A DNA stretch of 64,000 nucleotides from Brucella pecoris (GCF_006376675.1 NZ_VEWK01000002.1:124001-188000), one strand, 5' to 3'; shown: positions 26,816 through 37,408, numbered from the stretch's first letter. Numbers and translations are program-made. The notes: generated by a model from the letters alone, not told the origin.

Positions 26816-27571
26816 TCAGGCTGCTTCGCCGATTACTTCGGCATAACCGTTTTCTTCCAGATGCAGTGCGAGGCTCTTGTCGCCAGACTTGATGACCTGG
26901 CCCTTGTAAAGCACGTGCACGCTATCGGGAACGATGTATTCGAGCAGACGCTGATAGTGAGTGATGACGATCACGGCGCGGTCTGGCGAACGCAGAGCAT
27001 TGACGCCTTCCGAAACGATCTTCAGCGCATCGATGTCGAGGCCGGAGTCGGTTTCGTCGAGAACGCAAAGGCTTGGCTCCAGAAGCTGCATCTGAAGAAT
27101 TTCAGCGCGCTTCTTTTCGCCGCCGGAGAAGCCGACATTGAGCGGGCGCTTGAGCATGTTCATGTCGATGTTGAGGCCACCAGCGACATCTTTCACGCGC
27201 TTGATGAATTCCGGAATCTTCAGTTCCGGCTCGCCGCGCGCCTTGCGCTGGCTGTTCATCGCGACCTTCAGGAATTCCATCGTGGCAACGCCCGGTATCT
27301 CCATCGGATACTGGAAAGCGAGGAAAATGCCCTTAGCGGCACGTTCCGCCGGGTCGAGTTCGAGGATCGACTCGCCATTATAGAGAATGTCGCCTTCGGT
27401 CACTTCGTAGTCGTCGCGACCGGCGAGAATGTAGGACAGCGTGGACTTGCCCGAACCGTTCGGACCCATGATCGCAGCCACTTCACCCTTGTTTACGGTG
27501 AGGTTCAGGCCACGGATGATCTCGGTATCCGTGTCGGCGATCTTTGCATGGAGGTTCTTGATCTCAAGCAT
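26816..27571 (-). CDS. sufC: SUF ATPase SufC
   Basis: A 251-residue ABC-type ATPase powering the SufBCD scaffold. Walker A is GPNGSGKSTLSYIL, the signature is GFSGGEKKRAEILQM, and Walker B is CVLDETDSGLDIDAL with the SufC-typical D-S-G-L-D. The switch H is in VITHYQRLL. It acts in the cytosol. It lies between sufB (68 bp upstream) and sufD. Confidence 0.96.
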   Translation of the reverse strand: MLEIKNLHAKIADTDTEIIRGLNLTVNKGEVAAIMGPNGSGKSTLSYILAGRDDYEVTEGDILYNGESILELDPAERAAKGIFLAFQYPMEIPGVATMEFLKVAMNSQRKARGEPELKIPEFIKRVKDVAGGLNIDMNMLKRPLNVGFSGGEKKRAEILQMQLLEPSLCVLDETDSGLDIDALKIVSEGVNALRSPDRAVIVITHYQRLLEYIVPDSVHVLYKGQVIKSGDKSLALHLEENGYAEVIGEAA

Positions 27572-27639
27572 GAATGTAAACCTTGTTCTAATGCCAGGAA
27601 AAGGCTGGCCAGAAAATCACTGGGAAAGAGGCGCGTGGG

Positions 27640-29163
27640 TTAGCCCACACTACCTTCAAGCGAGATGCCGATAAGCTTCTGGGCTTCGACGGCGAACTCC
27701 ATCGGCAGTTCCTGAATGACTTCCTTCACGAAGCCATTGACGATGAGAGCGATTGCCTCCTCTTCCGGAATGCCGCGCTGCATCACGTAGAACAACTGGT
27801 CTTCGGAAATCTTGGAGGTGGTTGCCTCGTGCTCGAACTGCGCCGTAGCGTTCTTTGCTTCGATGTACGGCACCGTATGCGCGCCGCAATCGTTGCCGAT
27901 CAGAAGCGAGTCGCACTGGGTGAAGTTGCGGGCGTTTTCAGCCTTGCGATGGGCCGAAACCTGTCCGCGATAGGTGTTGTTGGACTTGCCGGCCGAAATA
28001 CCCTTGGAAATGATGCGGCTCGACGTGTTCTTGCCGAGATGGATCATCTTGGTACCCGAGTCGATCTGCTGATGACCGTTCGACACGGCAATCGAGTAGA
28101 ACTCGCCGCGTGAATTGTCGCCGCGCAGAATGCAGGACGGGTATTTCCAGGTGATGGCGGAGCCGGTTTCAACCTGGGTCCAGGAGATCTTGGAATTGTC
28201 ACCACGACAGTCGCCGCGCTTGGTGACGAAGTTGTAGATGCCGCCCTTGCCGCTGCTATCGCCCGGATACCAGTTCTGGACCGTCGAATATTTGATTTCG
28301 GCGTTCTCCATCGCAACCAGTTCAACCACAGCAGCGTGAAGCTGATTTTCGTCGCGCTGCGGCGCGGTGCAACCTTCCAGATAGGAAACATACGCGCCTT
28401 CTTCAGCGATGATGAGCGTACGTTCGAACTGGCCGGTGTTCTTCTCGTTGATACGGAAATAGGTCGAAAGCTCCATCGGGCAGCGAACGCCCTTCGGAAC
28501 ATAAACGAACGAACCATCCGTGAAGACAGCCGAATTCAGCGTGGCATAGTAGTTGTCCGATACCGGAACCACCGATGCCAGATATTTCTGCACCAGTTCG
28601 GGATGTTCGCGGATCGCTTCCGAAATCGAGCAGAAGATCACGCCCGCCTTGGCTAGTTCTGCCTTGAAGGTGGTCACGACCGACACGCTGTCGAACACGG
28701 CATCGACGGCCACGCGGCCGGATGCATAGACGTTGTCGGAGGGATTGTCGTCGATTTCGCTCGGATCGCCCTGCTTGCGGACACCGGCAAGAATCTCCTG
28801 CTCACGCAGCGGAATGCCAAGTTTTTCGTAGGTCCTGAGAAGTTCCGGATCGACTTCATCGAGCGACTTTGGGCCGCTCTGGTTCTTCGGAGCCGCATAG
28901 TAATAGGCATCCTGGAAATCGATCTTCGGATAATCGACGCGCGCCCAGCTTGGCTCTTCCATGGTGAGCCAGCGTTCATAGGCCTTCAGACGCCATTCCA
29001 GCATCCATTCCGGCTCGTTCTTCTTGGCGGAAATGAAGCGAATGATATCTTCGTTCAGGCCCTTGGGAGCCTTTTCTGCTTCGATCGTCGTCTCGAAGCC
29101 ATACTTGTACTGGTCCACGTCAAGGCCGCGGACCTGATCAATGGTCTCCTGCACTGCAGGCAT
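27640..29163 (-). CDS. sufB: SUF scaffold protein SufB
   Basis: The 507-residue main scaffold on which Fe-S clusters form. The N-terminus [26 protein letters not shown] and [20 protein letters not shown] are strongly conserved. The core has [19 protein letters not shown], the cysteine-bearing YLEGCTAP, and the late [16 protein letters not shown] with Cys and His. It is the first gene of the sufBCDST operon. No Rrf2/IscR-type regulator gene lies upstream. Confidence 0.96.
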   Translation of the reverse strand: MPAVQETIDQVRGLDVDQYKYGFETTIEAEKAPKGLNEDIIRFISAKKNEPEWMLEWRLKAYERWLTMEEPSWARVDYPKIDFQDAYYYAAPKNQSGPKSLDEVDPELLRTYEKLGIPLREQEILAGVRKQGDPSEIDDNPSDNVYASGRVAVDAVFDSVSVVTTFKAELAKAGVIFCSISEAIREHPELVQKYLASVVPVSDNYYATLNSAVFTDGSFVYVPKGVRCPMELSTYFRINEKNTGQFERTLIIAEEGAYVSYLEGCTAPQRDENQLHAAVVELVAMENAEIKYSTVQNWYPGDSSGKGGIYNFVTKRGDCRGDNSKISWTQVETGSAITWKYPSCILRGDNSRGEFYSIAVSNGHQQIDSGTKMIHLGKNTSSRIISKGISAGKSNNTYRGQVSAHRKAENARNFTQCDSLLIGNDCGAHTVPYIEAKNATAQFEHEATTSKISEDQLFYVMQRGIPEEEAIALIVNGFVKEVIQELPMEFAVEAQKLIGISLEGSVG

Positions 29164-29503
29164 TGGCGTTCTCCATCCTCGTCGGGGTCAAGGCCCGACA
29201 GTTGCAAACGTCAAGGTGATATGTCTTGAACAATACCGCCTCAATATAGTGTGCGTGGCCCTTCTTTAAAACCTCTCTAAACTGAATTTCAAGCACCGGG
29301 TTCAAATTTGCCCCTAAAAATGCCGATTAAAACGATCAACTTAATGAAACAAGCTGATGATACGTGGATTGCGGGGGGCGCCTTCCTGCTTTGACGCCTT
29401 GATTTCCCTTAAAAAATTGGAGTGACCGATCCGCATGATCAGAATCATGCTCGCCCTTGCCCAACACATGTAGGAACATACATAGCCAAGTGAAAGGGAG
29501 ACC
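29164..29503. promoter_or_regulatory. 340-bp divergent region between sufB and a small ORF
   Basis: This region must hold the suf promoter (minus strand) and that of the 29504 gene (plus strand). It is AT-rich around 29240-29330. I could not find a convincing Iron-Rhodo box or IscR-type site by eye. A strong RBS (AAAGGGAG) precedes the small ORF. Confidence 0.35.
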
Positions 29504-29740
29504 ATGATGAGCACCCAGAACCTGCAGGACTATGTAAAATTTCTCGAACAACAGGTGAATGACGAGGGCCGCACCATCGAGCAACTGAAGTTTTTTCAGG
29601 ACGCCCACGACAAGTTCAATATTTCAAACGCCAGCGCTTCAAACGACATCGCCGCTGATATAGCCAAGCGGGAAGAGTTCAAAACGCGCTACGAGGGTTA
29701 TATTGCGGCTGCAAAACAGAAGCTCGGTCTCGACTTTTAA
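29504..29740 (+). CDS. small hypothetical coiled protein (78 aa)
   Basis: A charged, probably helical protein. QDYVKFLEQQVNDEGRTIEQLKFFQDAH looks like a short coiled coil, followed by an Asn/Ser/Ala turn and a second helix REEFKTRYEGYIAAAKQKLG. I do not recognise the family. AAAGGGAG lies just upstream of two adjacent ATGs (29504 and 29507). The TAA stop is the first triplet of a Bru-RS-like repeat. It lies between the suf operon and a second cysteine desulfurase, but no functional link can be read. Confidence 0.7.
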   Translation: MMSTQNLQDYVKFLEQQVNDEGRTIEQLKFFQDAHDKFNISNASASNDIAADIAKREEFKTRYEGYIAAAKQKLGLDF

Positions 29741-29840
29741 AGCGCGTTTCGATCTGATTGATTCAGATCGGCGCTCTAAATATTAGTTTTAACGCGCATC
29801 TTTCCCGAAAACCGTTTCACACTTTTCGGGATGCGCTCTA
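29738..29840 (+). repeat. Bru-RS/RIME-like palindromic repeat, copy A2 (103 bp)
   Basis: It begins TAAAGCGCG (one G-to-A change from the usual TAGAGCGCG) and ends TGCGCTCTA. It is otherwise almost identical to the copy at 9289, including the GATCTGA/TCAGATC core and the CGAAAACCG hairpin. Its first three bases form the stop codon of the 78-residue ORF. Confidence 0.88.
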
Positions 29841-29848
29841 AACTGTGA

Positions 29849-31009
29849 TCAGGCTTTCCCAGCACGGCGCGCGATAATCTTGCGAAACACGTCGAGAAAC
29901 GCATCGACGTCCTCCGGCGTCGCTGTGGGTTCAAGCGACACACGGATCGCTCCGAGACTGTCTCCGTGTCCCATGGCCGACAGCACATGGCTGGGGCCCA
30001 CCTTTCCAGACGAGCAGGCCGATCCTGCCGAAAGTGCGACCCCGCCTAGATCAAACGTAATCTGTACGGTTTCCGCTTTTTGCTCCTCAAGGGAAAAGAA
30101 CGTCGTGTTCGGCAACCTGTCGACCGATTTGCCGTAGATCACGGCATCCGGGGCGATTGCCTTCAGCCCGGCTTCCAGCCTGTCCCGCATAGCCGAGGAC
30201 CAGCCATCACCGTCCAGTCGTGCCTTGGCAGTATCTGCCGCAGCACCAAAACCTGCAATCAGCGGCAGAGCCTCAGTTCCCGCTCTATGCCCCTTCTCCT
30301 GACCACCACCGCGAACGAGCGCCCTCGGCATCATGAGATCGGAAATGGCGATAACAGCACCAACACCTTTCGGCCCACCGATCTTGTGTGAGGAGATTAT
30401 GAGGTAGTCTCCGCAATTATCTGAAATATCTAATTTAATGCGCCCTGCAGCCTGAACCGCATCGATGATATAAATGCCGCCCGCAGCCTTGACGATGGCC
30501 GCAATCTCCGCAATCGGCTGGATGATGCCGGTTTCGTTGTTGGCGGCCTGTATCGCCACAAGCGGCAGCCCTTGGCTTTTGTCGTGATCGGCGAGAGCTG
30601 TTCTTAGGGCATCGAGTTCTATGATGCCATTTGCATCGACCGGTAGAATGGTGACGTCCTGCGCGGCAAACTGGCCACCGGACAACATGCACGGATGTTC
30701 CGTATCACTCACATAGAGATGTGACAGGCGAACTGGTGAACGTCCCATCATGTATTGAGGCGTCAGCAGCGTCGATGCGGCTTCCGTTGCTCCTGATGTA
30801 AAGAAAACATGGTCTGGCCTGGCATTGACAAGCGCTGCAACGCTCCGGCGCGCTGATTCAATGAGCGCGCGCGCGGCGCGGCCTTCACGATGAACGGAGG
30901 ATGGATTGCCGGTAATGCCGAGCGCATTGATGACCGCATCCCGTGCTTCATCAAGCAACGGAGCACTGGCATTATAATCCAGATAGAGCCTCTTGCCGCT
31001 CCCGTTCAC
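29849..31009 (-). CDS. cysteine desulfurase, NifS/IscS-like
   Basis: A 386-residue group I-type PLP enzyme. It begins RLYLDYNASAPLLDEARDAV, has the PLP lysine in SSHKIGGPKGVGAVI near residue 206, and the catalytic cysteine in SAGSACSSGKVGPSHVL near residue 332. It could supply sulfur to Fe-S assembly, thionucleosides or molybdenum cofactor. The suf operon has its own desulfurase (SufS), so this is a second enzyme, not the operon partner. It is separated from sufB by the 78-residue ORF on the opposite strand. Confidence 0.9.
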   Translation of the reverse strand: MNGSGKRLYLDYNASAPLLDEARDAVINALGITGNPSSVHREGRAARALIESARRSVAALVNARPDHVFFTSGATEAASTLLTPQYMMGRSPVRLSHLYVSDTEHPCMLSGGQFAAQDVTILPVDANGIIELDALRTALADHDKSQGLPLVAIQAANNETGIIQPIAEIAAIVKAAGGIYIIDAVQAAGRIKLDISDNCGDYLIISSHKIGGPKGVGAVIAISDLMMPRALVRGGGQEKGHRAGTEALPLIAGFGAAADTAKARLDGDGWSSAMRDRLEAGLKAIAPDAVIYGKSVDRLPNTTFFSLEEQKAETVQITFDLGGVALSAGSACSSGKVGPSHVLSAMGHGDSLGAIRVSLEPTATPEDVDAFLDVFRKIIARRAGKA

Positions 31010-31204
31010 CGTACCTATCTCCTAAACAAAATTCTGGAAGCGCAATTTTCTTGAATTTTCAATCAAGAAAAGCCTATTAAGCCCCCATAGGAACTGAAAC
31101 TCGCTTTCAGTCTGTCGAAATTTCAAACCGGTTCTAGAAGCGGCGACCAACGACGTCAAGTTTCGCCGCCCAAGTCCGGCCTTCCCGTTACGAGCGGAGT
31201 ACAC

Positions 31205-31879
31205 ATGCCAGAAGTCATTTTCAACGGCCCTGCCGGACGCCTCGAAGGTCGCTATCAGCCTTCCAAAGAAAAGAATGCTCCGATCGCGCTTATCCTTCAT
31301 CCGCATCCGCAATTCGGCGGAACGATGAACAACAAGATCGTCTACGATCTTTTCTATATGTTCCAGCAGCGCGGCTTCACCACCTTGCGCTTCAATTTCC
31401 GCGGGATTGGCCGCAGCCAGGGTGAGTTCGACCATGGCGCAGGCGAACTGTCGGATGCGGCAAGCGCACTTGACTGGGTGCAGGCGCTTCATCCCGATTC
31501 CAAGACGTGCTGGGTCGCCGGTTACTCGTTTGGTTCCTGGATCGGCATGCAGCTTTTGATGCGCCGCCCGGAAATCGAAGGCTTCATTTCCGTTGCACCA
31601 CAGCCGAATACTTATGATTTCGCTTTCCTCGCACCCTGCCCTTCATCCGGCCTCATCATCCATGGGGATCAGGATAAGGTGGCACCACCGAAGGATGTGC
31701 AGGCATTGGTCGACAAGCTGAAGACCCAGAAGGGTATCACGATTACCCAGACCACGATTCCGGGTGCGAACCACTTCTTCACTGGTCAGGGCGATGAACT
31801 CATAGAGGATTGCGCCGAGTATCTGGATCGCCGTCTGGCAGGCGAGCTGGTTGAAGTGCGTCCTAAGCGGTTGCGTTAA
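31205..31879 (+). CDS. alpha/beta hydrolase (COG2945-type)
   Basis: A 224-residue small alpha/beta hydrolase. HPHPQFGGTMNNKI forms the oxyanion region, FRGIGRSQGEFDHG follows, and the nucleophile elbow is GYSFGSWIG. HGDQDKVAPP and GANHFF supply the Asp and His. The whole sequence matches a conserved uncharacterised bacterial family of cytosolic hydrolases. It is followed by a strong terminator, so it is probably monocistronic. Confidence 0.85.
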   Translation: MPEVIFNGPAGRLEGRYQPSKEKNAPIALILHPHPQFGGTMNNKIVYDLFYMFQQRGFTTLRFNFRGIGRSQGEFDHGAGELSDAASALDWVQALHPDSKTCWVAGYSFGSWIGMQLLMRRPEIEGFISVAPQPNTYDFAFLAPCPSSGLIIHGDQDKVAPPKDVQALVDKLKTQKGITITQTTIPGANHFFTGQGDELIEDCAEYLDRRLAGELVEVRPKRLR

Positions 31880-31924
31880 ACCTTAAGCAATCCGGCAAGT
31901 CGTTTTCCAGATTTGCAACGTCTC

Positions 31925-31950
31925 ATCCGGCGGGTCTCCCGCCGGATTTT
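31925..31950 (+). terminator. Rho-independent terminator
   Basis: A perfect 10-bp stem, ATCCGGCGGG and CCCGCCGGAT, around TCT, followed by TTTT. It ends the hydrolase transcript 46 bp after its stop. Confidence 0.9.
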
Positions 31951-32013
31951 TCATGCGATGTTACCATCGCCTTCAAATGATTCGTTTTCTCAAATCCATC
32001 TTATGGGCGTGAC

Positions 32014-32346
32014 ATGCCGGTTTATGCTTTCCTTGCTATCGCCATCGTGTCCGAAGTCATCGGGACGCTCAGCCTCAAGGCATCAGAAGGGTTCACACGA
32101 CTGGGACCGTCTCTGATCGTCGTGGTCGCTTACGGCCTGGCCTTCTACTTTCTTTCCATGACGCTGAAGACCATTCCCGTCGGTGTCGCTTACGCGGTCT
32201 GGTCCGGGATCGGGGTCACGCTCGTCGCCCTGATCGGCTGGCTGTTGTTCGGCCAAAAGCTCGATATGGCTGCAGTGGTCGGTATGGGGTTGATCATTGC
32301 GGGTGTCATTGTGCTCAATCTGTTTTCGAATACTGCGCAACACTGA
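32014..32346 (+). CDS. small multidrug resistance (SMR) family transporter
   Basis: A 110-residue inner-membrane protein with four helices. The conserved membrane-embedded glutamate is in [15 protein letters not shown] (near residue 13). The signature [17 protein letters not shown] with FGQ follows, as in EmrE/QacE and Gdx proteins. It should exchange protons for a cationic compound or guanidinium. A single gene is present, so it may form dual-topology homodimers. Confidence 0.92.
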   Translation: MPVYAFLAIAIVSEVIGTLSLKASEGFTRLGPSLIVVVAYGLAFYFLSMTLKTIPVGVAYAVWSGIGVTLVALIGWLLFGQKLDMAAVVGMGLIIAGVIVLNLFSNTAQH

Positions 32347-32520
32347 GGCCGATGCCGGCTGCTTGCGATCAACGAAGCCAAATTACTGGTTCGAAACCCG
32401 CCAATTCGGGAGTTTCCTTGTTTTTGGCGGTTGATTGGTGCTAAAGGCGGACTTATCACATGGGTGTAAGCAGCCGCTTGCGACCAGTTTCAACTTCGCC
32501 TTATCAGTCAGGGAAAAGGA

Positions 32521-33774
32521 ATGTCCGGTTTCAAATCCGATTTTCTTCGCACGCTTTCCGAGCGTGGCTTCATTCATCAGATTTCCGATGAAAGTGGCCT
32601 CGACGAATTGTTGGCCAAGGAAACCGTGACGGCCTATATCGGCTTCGATCCTACGGCTCCGAGCCTTCATGCAGGCGGCCTGATCCAGATCATGATGCTG
32701 CACTGGCTCCAGCAAACCGGGCACAAGCCTGTTGCGCTGATGGGCGGCGGCACCGGCATGGTCGGCGATCCGTCCTTCAAGGACGAAGCCCGCAAGCTGA
32801 TGACCGAGGATACGATTGCCGAGAACATTGCCGGCATCAAGCGCGTCTTCGCCAACTACCTCACCTTCGGTGACGGCGCGACCGACGCCCTGATGGTCAA
32901 CAATGCCGACTGGCTGCGCAACATCAACTATCTGGAATTCTTGCGTGATGTGGGCCGTCATTTCTCGGTCAACCGCATGCTTTCGTTCGATTCGGTGAAG
33001 ACGCGCCTCGACCGCGAACAGTCGCTGTCATTCCTCGAATTCAACTACATGATCCTTCAGGCCTACGATTTCGTGGAACTGAGCAAGCGTTATGATCTGC
33101 GCCTGCAGATGGGCGGCTCGGATCAGTGGGGCAATATCATCAACGGTATCGATCTCGGTCACCGTATGGGAACCCCGCAGCTTTATGCCCTCACCTCACC
33201 GCTGCTGACGACAGCATCGGGCCAGAAGATGGGCAAGTCGCTTGGCGGCGCAATCTGGCTGAACGCCGAGATGCTGAGCGCCTACGATTTCTGGCAGTAC
33301 TGGCGCAACACGGAAGATGCCGATGTCGAGCGGTTCCTCAAGCTCTACACGACGCTTCCGCTGGACGAAATTGCCAAGCTGGCTGCCCTTGAAGGTGTCG
33401 AAATCAACGAAGCGAAGAAAATCCTCGCGACGGAAGTAACGGCGATGCTTCATGGGCGCGATGCTGCCGAGGAAGCTGCAGAGACTGCCCGTAAGACCTT
33501 TGAGGATGGTGAACTTTCCGAGAATCTTCCGACGGTTGGCGTTCACAAGGCAACGTTGAACAGCGGCATCGGTGTACTAGCATTGATGGTTCTGGCCGAG
33601 CTTTGCACGACTAACGGCGAAGCCCGCCGTCACGTTGAAGGCGGCGCCGTGCGCATCAATGACGAACCTGTCAGCGATCCTCGCATGACCGTCGATGCCA
33701 GCGCGTTGAACGATCAGGGCGTCATCAAGTTGTCGCTCGGCAAGAAGCGCCACGTGCTGATCCGTCCTGCATAA
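32521..33774 (+). CDS. tyrS: tyrosyl-tRNA synthetase
   Basis: TyrS charges tRNA-Tyr. The 417-residue enzyme has the class I motif region [14 protein letters not shown] (HIGH equivalent) near residue 42 and the KMSKS equivalent [10 protein letters not shown] near residue 238. A C-terminal S4 domain ([22 protein letters not shown]) binds the tRNA. AAAAGGA is directly upstream of the ATG. A strong terminator follows. Confidence 0.97.
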   Translation: MSGFKSDFLRTLSERGFIHQISDESGLDELLAKETVTAYIGFDPTAPSLHAGGLIQIMMLHWLQQTGHKPVALMGGGTGMVGDPSFKDEARKLMTEDTIAENIAGIKRVFANYLTFGDGATDALMVNNADWLRNINYLEFLRDVGRHFSVNRMLSFDSVKTRLDREQSLSFLEFNYMILQAYDFVELSKRYDLRLQMGGSDQWGNIINGIDLGHRMGTPQLYALTSPLLTTASGQKMGKSLGGAIWLNAEMLSAYDFWQYWRNTEDADVERFLKLYTTLPLDEIAKLAALEGVEINEAKKILATEVTAMLHGRDAAEEAAETARKTFEDGELSENLPTVGVHKATLNSGIGVLALMVLAELCTTNGEARRHVEGGAVRINDEPVSDPRMTVDASALNDQGVIKLSLGKKRHVLIRPA

Positions 33775-33796
33775 GCCGGACGATCATTAAACGAAC

Positions 33797-33825
33797 AAAG
33801 CCGGGCTTCACGCCCGGCTTTTTGT
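33797..33825 (+). terminator. Rho-independent terminator of tyrS
   Basis: AAAGCCGGGC, loop TTCAC, GCCCGGCTTTTT, 22 bp after the stop. Confidence 0.93.
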
Positions 33826-33863
33826 TAGCACGCTCGAACCATTTCACTTTTCGCAATGCGCTT

Positions 33864-33967
33864 TAGAGCATAATCCGACCAGAGTGAAACGAGGGCGATC
33901 GAGATTATTCTTTAAATAGAAGAAGTTAGAGCGCCGATCTGATCCAATCAGATCGAAACGCGCTCTA
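33864..33967 (-). repeat. Bru-RS/RIME-like palindromic repeat, copy A3 (104 bp, reverse) with adjoining fragment
   Basis: Reversed relative to the 9289 copy. It ends GATCGAAACGCGCTCTA, and the distal hairpin is diverged. A further fragment of the family (about 33838-33863, ATTTCACTTTTCGCAATGCG) abuts it, making a mosaic. The final CTA (33965-33967) is the reverse complement of the TAG stop of the large AsmA-like gene. Confidence 0.82.
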
Positions 33968-36900
33968 GAACTCAAAGATCGAACGGAATATGCCCGGCGC
34001 AATGACGGAGATCGGATTGACCATCACCTGTGGCTGCTTGGCGCTACCCGCAAGCTTGTAGGTAATTCCGATTAGGCCCCGATCGCGCCCGTTTCCAAGC
34101 AAAGCACCGAAGATGGGAACTTCGCCGAATAGCCGGTTGACGCCATAGGCGGGCATGAACGTGCCGGTGATCGACATGTTACCCTGCTTGTCATAGAGCG
34201 TTCCCTGGAAAGTGGTGCCGACGGTCGGGCCACGCACCACACCCTTGGACAGATTCAGATAACCGTTGCCTTTCTCAATCAGTGAAAAGCCGCGCTCGAT
34301 ATCAACCCGTGAAACGTCGATATCGCGCTTTACGGCCTGATTGAGACTTGTGCCGCCGCTGGACGGCGGGCTGGAAACGATTTTCGCAAGACGCGGTTCA
34401 TTGATGATAGCAAAGTTGCGCGCATCGATCTGTCCACGCAATGGGCCGTTGCCCTGTGCAGCCAGTCCGACCGTGATTTTGCCGCCACGCATCTTGTCAT
34501 AGAAATCGAAGAACCGAAGCACCGCTCCAGCATCGTTCGATTGCAGCGAGATCGATCGCGCGTCGCCCTGGTCGTTATTCGTAGCCACGAAGGATTCGCC
34601 GGACGATGTGACGGCATTGACCGATACGCCTGAAACTTTACTGCCTGCGCTTTCATAGGAAACGGCAACATTGCGCAGAGTTTCACTATTAAAGCCGCTG
34701 ACTTCATCAAGCTGGGCGCTAACGACCACACGCGGATTGTTGGATTTTCCACCGCTGCTACCCTTCTCGCCAAGATCGGAAACCTGCTTGATCAACGCAC
34801 GCGCGTCGAATTGCGAACCACGCACGTTAACCCGATAACCGCCACCACTTTTGGTCGCCTTGACTGAGAGGTTGTCGTTTCTGTTCAAACGGATCTCGCT
34901 GAAATTCGCCGATTGGAAATCGCCTTTCGCAATGGAAAGATCGCCCTTCGCGCCGAAAGCATCGCCGGAGAACACAAGATTGTTGATGTCCATCTTGCTT
35001 TTGTCGTCAGCACCCTGGACCAGATCGAAAGTTGCTTTTGCCGGTATGCCTGCGCCTTTGCGCCATCCAAGCCAGGGCAGATCAATCTGCGTCTTGCCAA
35101 GATCGGCCGAAACACGCCGCTTGCCGCCATCTTCCATTCCAAGATCCACCGACATCGGGCCGGAAAAGATGGAGCTTAGCCCAGGGAAGACCGCATCACG
35201 GCTCTTGTCGTCAATATCAAGCTTGATTTTCTGTTCACGTTTGGCCGGTCCCGAACGATCCACCGGTTCCGTCATACTGACTTTGGCAGGAATGCCGTCG
35301 AGCTTTGCATCGGCGGTAATAATGGCTGCCGACTGATCGACTTTGATGTTGCCGGTCGCATCACTGACGGAGGAGCCCGCTATCGGCTTCGAAATATCAA
35401 GGCCAGTGAAGCCAATATCAGCGTTCCATTTAAGTGTGCCGGGTGGCGGATCTTTGGAAACAGCAAAATTCACCTTCACGCGCGACTTCACATCGCCGGT
35501 CACATCGCCAGGCAGAAAAGGCACATTCTTCAGAACGTCGATAGGCTTGTTACCGGCGATTTCGGCAATTGCCGAGGCCTCACCCGAGACACCGAGATCC
35601 AGCTCCGCGATAACGGGGCGCTGCGGTCCCCAGGGAATAATAAGCGTGCCGTCTGATACGTCTACCTTGCGATTATTCGGTGTGTAGGCCACGCCTTTCA
35701 AAAGCTTGATGGTCGTATAGGCGCCACGAACCGATATTTCGCCATCGGCATCCCGCACCGGCGGCAGCTCACCAACCACATCGAAGCGCGTATCGAAAAC
35801 CTTGAAATCCGCCTTGATTTCATCGCCCGTCAGCGGTGGCGGCAGGCCCGGTCCATTGAAGCGACCACCCGCGAGCGAAATATCGATGCGGCTGTCCTTG
35901 ACGGTCCCGCCGAAGAGGTTTTTCAGCACCCATTCGCGCGCGCCGTCCGCGACATCGATTGGCCAGAGATGCTTGGCGTCGGCAACGGGCATTTTGGGAA
36001 TGCGCAGCACGAAGATCATTTCCGGCGAGCCGTCGCCGAAACCCATGCTTCCCTGGCCAAAAAGCTGACCGGTTTCCGTCTGCACGTCGAGATTGGCAAA
36101 TTGGATGCGCTGCTGGTCGGCCATATAACGTCCGGCAATGCGCGTGGCAAAAGATAGCGGCGGGTCGGTCGATTCCGATGGCATGCTTGTCGCTGACGTG
36201 GTCAGGGCCTCGAAGCGATATGTCGGCCCCCCGGTGTTGTTTTCAGATTCCGGTTCCGGGCCGAAGGCGCCGTTGAACTGCGCCTGCATACCACCGAGCT
36301 GCAACTTGGACGGCTTGATCTCGATCTTACGGCTTCCCACCGTATGTTCGAGGTTAAGGCGAATACCACCACGCACATCTTCAACCTTGCCAAGCTGCAT
36401 ATCTATGCCGTCAACAGCGAGTTCAGTCGCGAGACGTTCGGCTTTGTCGCCATCGGCTGCGGATCCTGTCAATGACAACCGCGCCACAGCTTCCAGTTCG
36501 AAATGGGCCGGGTTAACGCGATTGCCATTTATAACCGGAGAGACTTCAGGCGGAGACCCCAATGCAACGGGGATGTCGCGAACGTTCAGTTCAAAGCCAG
36601 CAAGGCTATTGTCAGCCACATGGCGGTCAATCGTGCCGTCCAGTGCAATTTTCTTGCCTTTCCAGACGACGCTGCCGGTGATGGCGATCTTTCCGCCGTT
36701 TTCAATGAGACGAGCCTGTTCTATGTCCAGAACCTGTTGCTCATCGCCGACCTTGAAAGCGATAGTGCTGTTGAAAATGCTTATGACATGCGTGTCTTGC
36801 GCGCGTAAAAGCTCCAAACTACGGCGCATGGCACCGAAAAGCTCACCAGAAATAGCATCAAAATCGATGATGCCATGTTCATCGTAAGGCAAGGACTTCC

Positions 36901-37408
36901 AGAAGCCAGGCCCTTTCGTTTCCGGCATTTCAAAAGAAACACCATCCACTTCGAGCTGAGCCACTCGTACCTTGCCAGTCAAAAGCGGAAGCGGTGCCAG
37001 TCCCAGACGTACGGACTTGATTCCGCTGATTTCGAGACCCTGTTTGGGGTCTGCAATCGATACGTTGCGAGCTTCCAGTGCAACATGACTGTCCTGATCC
37101 AGAGATAGCGCCGCGCTCCCAATGGATGCGGAGGCACCCTCACCAAGAATACGAGTCAGGCTTTTCTGTGCTTCGTCACGCAATAGATTGCTGTCAACGC
37201 CACTGCGAAGAATGACAAAACCGGCACCGACGACGAGAACCAGAAGAATGCAGATCGACAAAATTGCATGGGAACAGCGCGACAGAAATGAACGGCTCGA
37301 ACGCGTCGCGCCGGGCAAATAGCCACACTCGCCGTCAGCGGCGAGACGTTCGATTCTTTTCATCTCCCGCTTGCTGAAGCGGATCTTCTGCGGTTTCTCT
37401 GTCAACAA
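33965..37408 (-). CDS. AsmA-like/DUF3971 (YhdP-type) envelope protein
   Basis: A very large (1147-residue) protein with a cytoplasmic basic N-terminus and one membrane helix (about residues 47-70, ILSICILLVLVVGAGFVIL). Long repetitive beta-rich periplasmic sequence follows, resembling AsmA/TamB/YhdP proteins, and it ends in a DUF3971/AsmA-type region with GVVRGPTVGTTFQGTLYD. Such proteins form hydrophobic-groove bridges that carry phospholipids between the membranes. That role is inferred from the family. The TAG stop comes from the Bru-RS-like repeat. Length fits YhdP-group proteins. Confidence 0.85.
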   Translation of the reverse strand: MLTEKPQKIRFSKREMKRIERLAADGECGYLPGATRSSRSFLSRCSHAILSICILLVLVVGAGFVILRSGVDSNLLRDEAQKSLTRILGEGASASIGSAALSLDQDSHVALEARNVSIADPKQGLEISGIKSVRLGLAPLPLLTGKVRVAQLEVDGVSFEMPETKGPGFWKSLPYDEHGIIDFDAISGELFGAMRRSLELLRAQDTHVISIFNSTIAFKVGDEQQVLDIEQARLIENGGKIAITGSVVWKGKKIALDGTIDRHVADNSLAGFELNVRDIPVALGSPPEVSPVINGNRVNPAHFELEAVARLSLTGSAADGDKAERLATELAVDGIDMQLGKVEDVRGGIRLNLEHTVGSRKIEIKPSKLQLGGMQAQFNGAFGPEPESENNTGGPTYRFEALTTSATSMPSESTDPPLSFATRIAGRYMADQQRIQFANLDVQTETGQLFGQGSMGFGDGSPEMIFVLRIPKMPVADAKHLWPIDVADGAREWVLKNLFGGTVKDSRIDISLAGGRFNGPGLPPPLTGDEIKADFKVFDTRFDVVGELPPVRDADGEISVRGAYTTIKLLKGVAYTPNNRKVDVSDGTLIIPWGPQRPVIAELDLGVSGEASAIAEIAGNKPIDVLKNVPFLPGDVTGDVKSRVKVNFAVSKDPPPGTLKWNADIGFTGLDISKPIAGSSVSDATGNIKVDQSAAIITADAKLDGIPAKVSMTEPVDRSGPAKREQKIKLDIDDKSRDAVFPGLSSIFSGPMSVDLGMEDGGKRRVSADLGKTQIDLPWLGWRKGAGIPAKATFDLVQGADDKSKMDINNLVFSGDAFGAKGDLSIAKGDFQSANFSEIRLNRNDNLSVKATKSGGGYRVNVRGSQFDARALIKQVSDLGEKGSSGGKSNNPRVVVSAQLDEVSGFNSETLRNVAVSYESAGSKVSGVSVNAVTSSGESFVATNNDQGDARSISLQSNDAGAVLRFFDFYDKMRGGKITVGLAAQGNGPLRGQIDARNFAIINEPRLAKIVSSPPSSGGTSLNQAVKRDIDVSRVDIERGFSLIEKGNGYLNLSKGVVRGPTVGTTFQGTLYDKQGNMSITGTFMPAYGVNRLFGEVPIFGALLGNGRDRGLIGITYKLAGSAKQPQVMVNPISVIAPGIFRSIFEF

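Noticed and set aside
24466..26892. An 808-codon plus-strand open frame antisense to sufS and sufD.
   Set aside because: It mirrors strongly conserved suf genes on the minus strand, has no recognisable domain or ribosome-binding site, and is a typical high-GC shadow frame.
29164..29503. Iron-Rhodo box or IscR site for the suf operon.
   Set aside because: I searched for TGA-N9-TCA and similar dyads by eye and saw none that was convincing. A motif scan with a weight matrix would be needed to exclude it.
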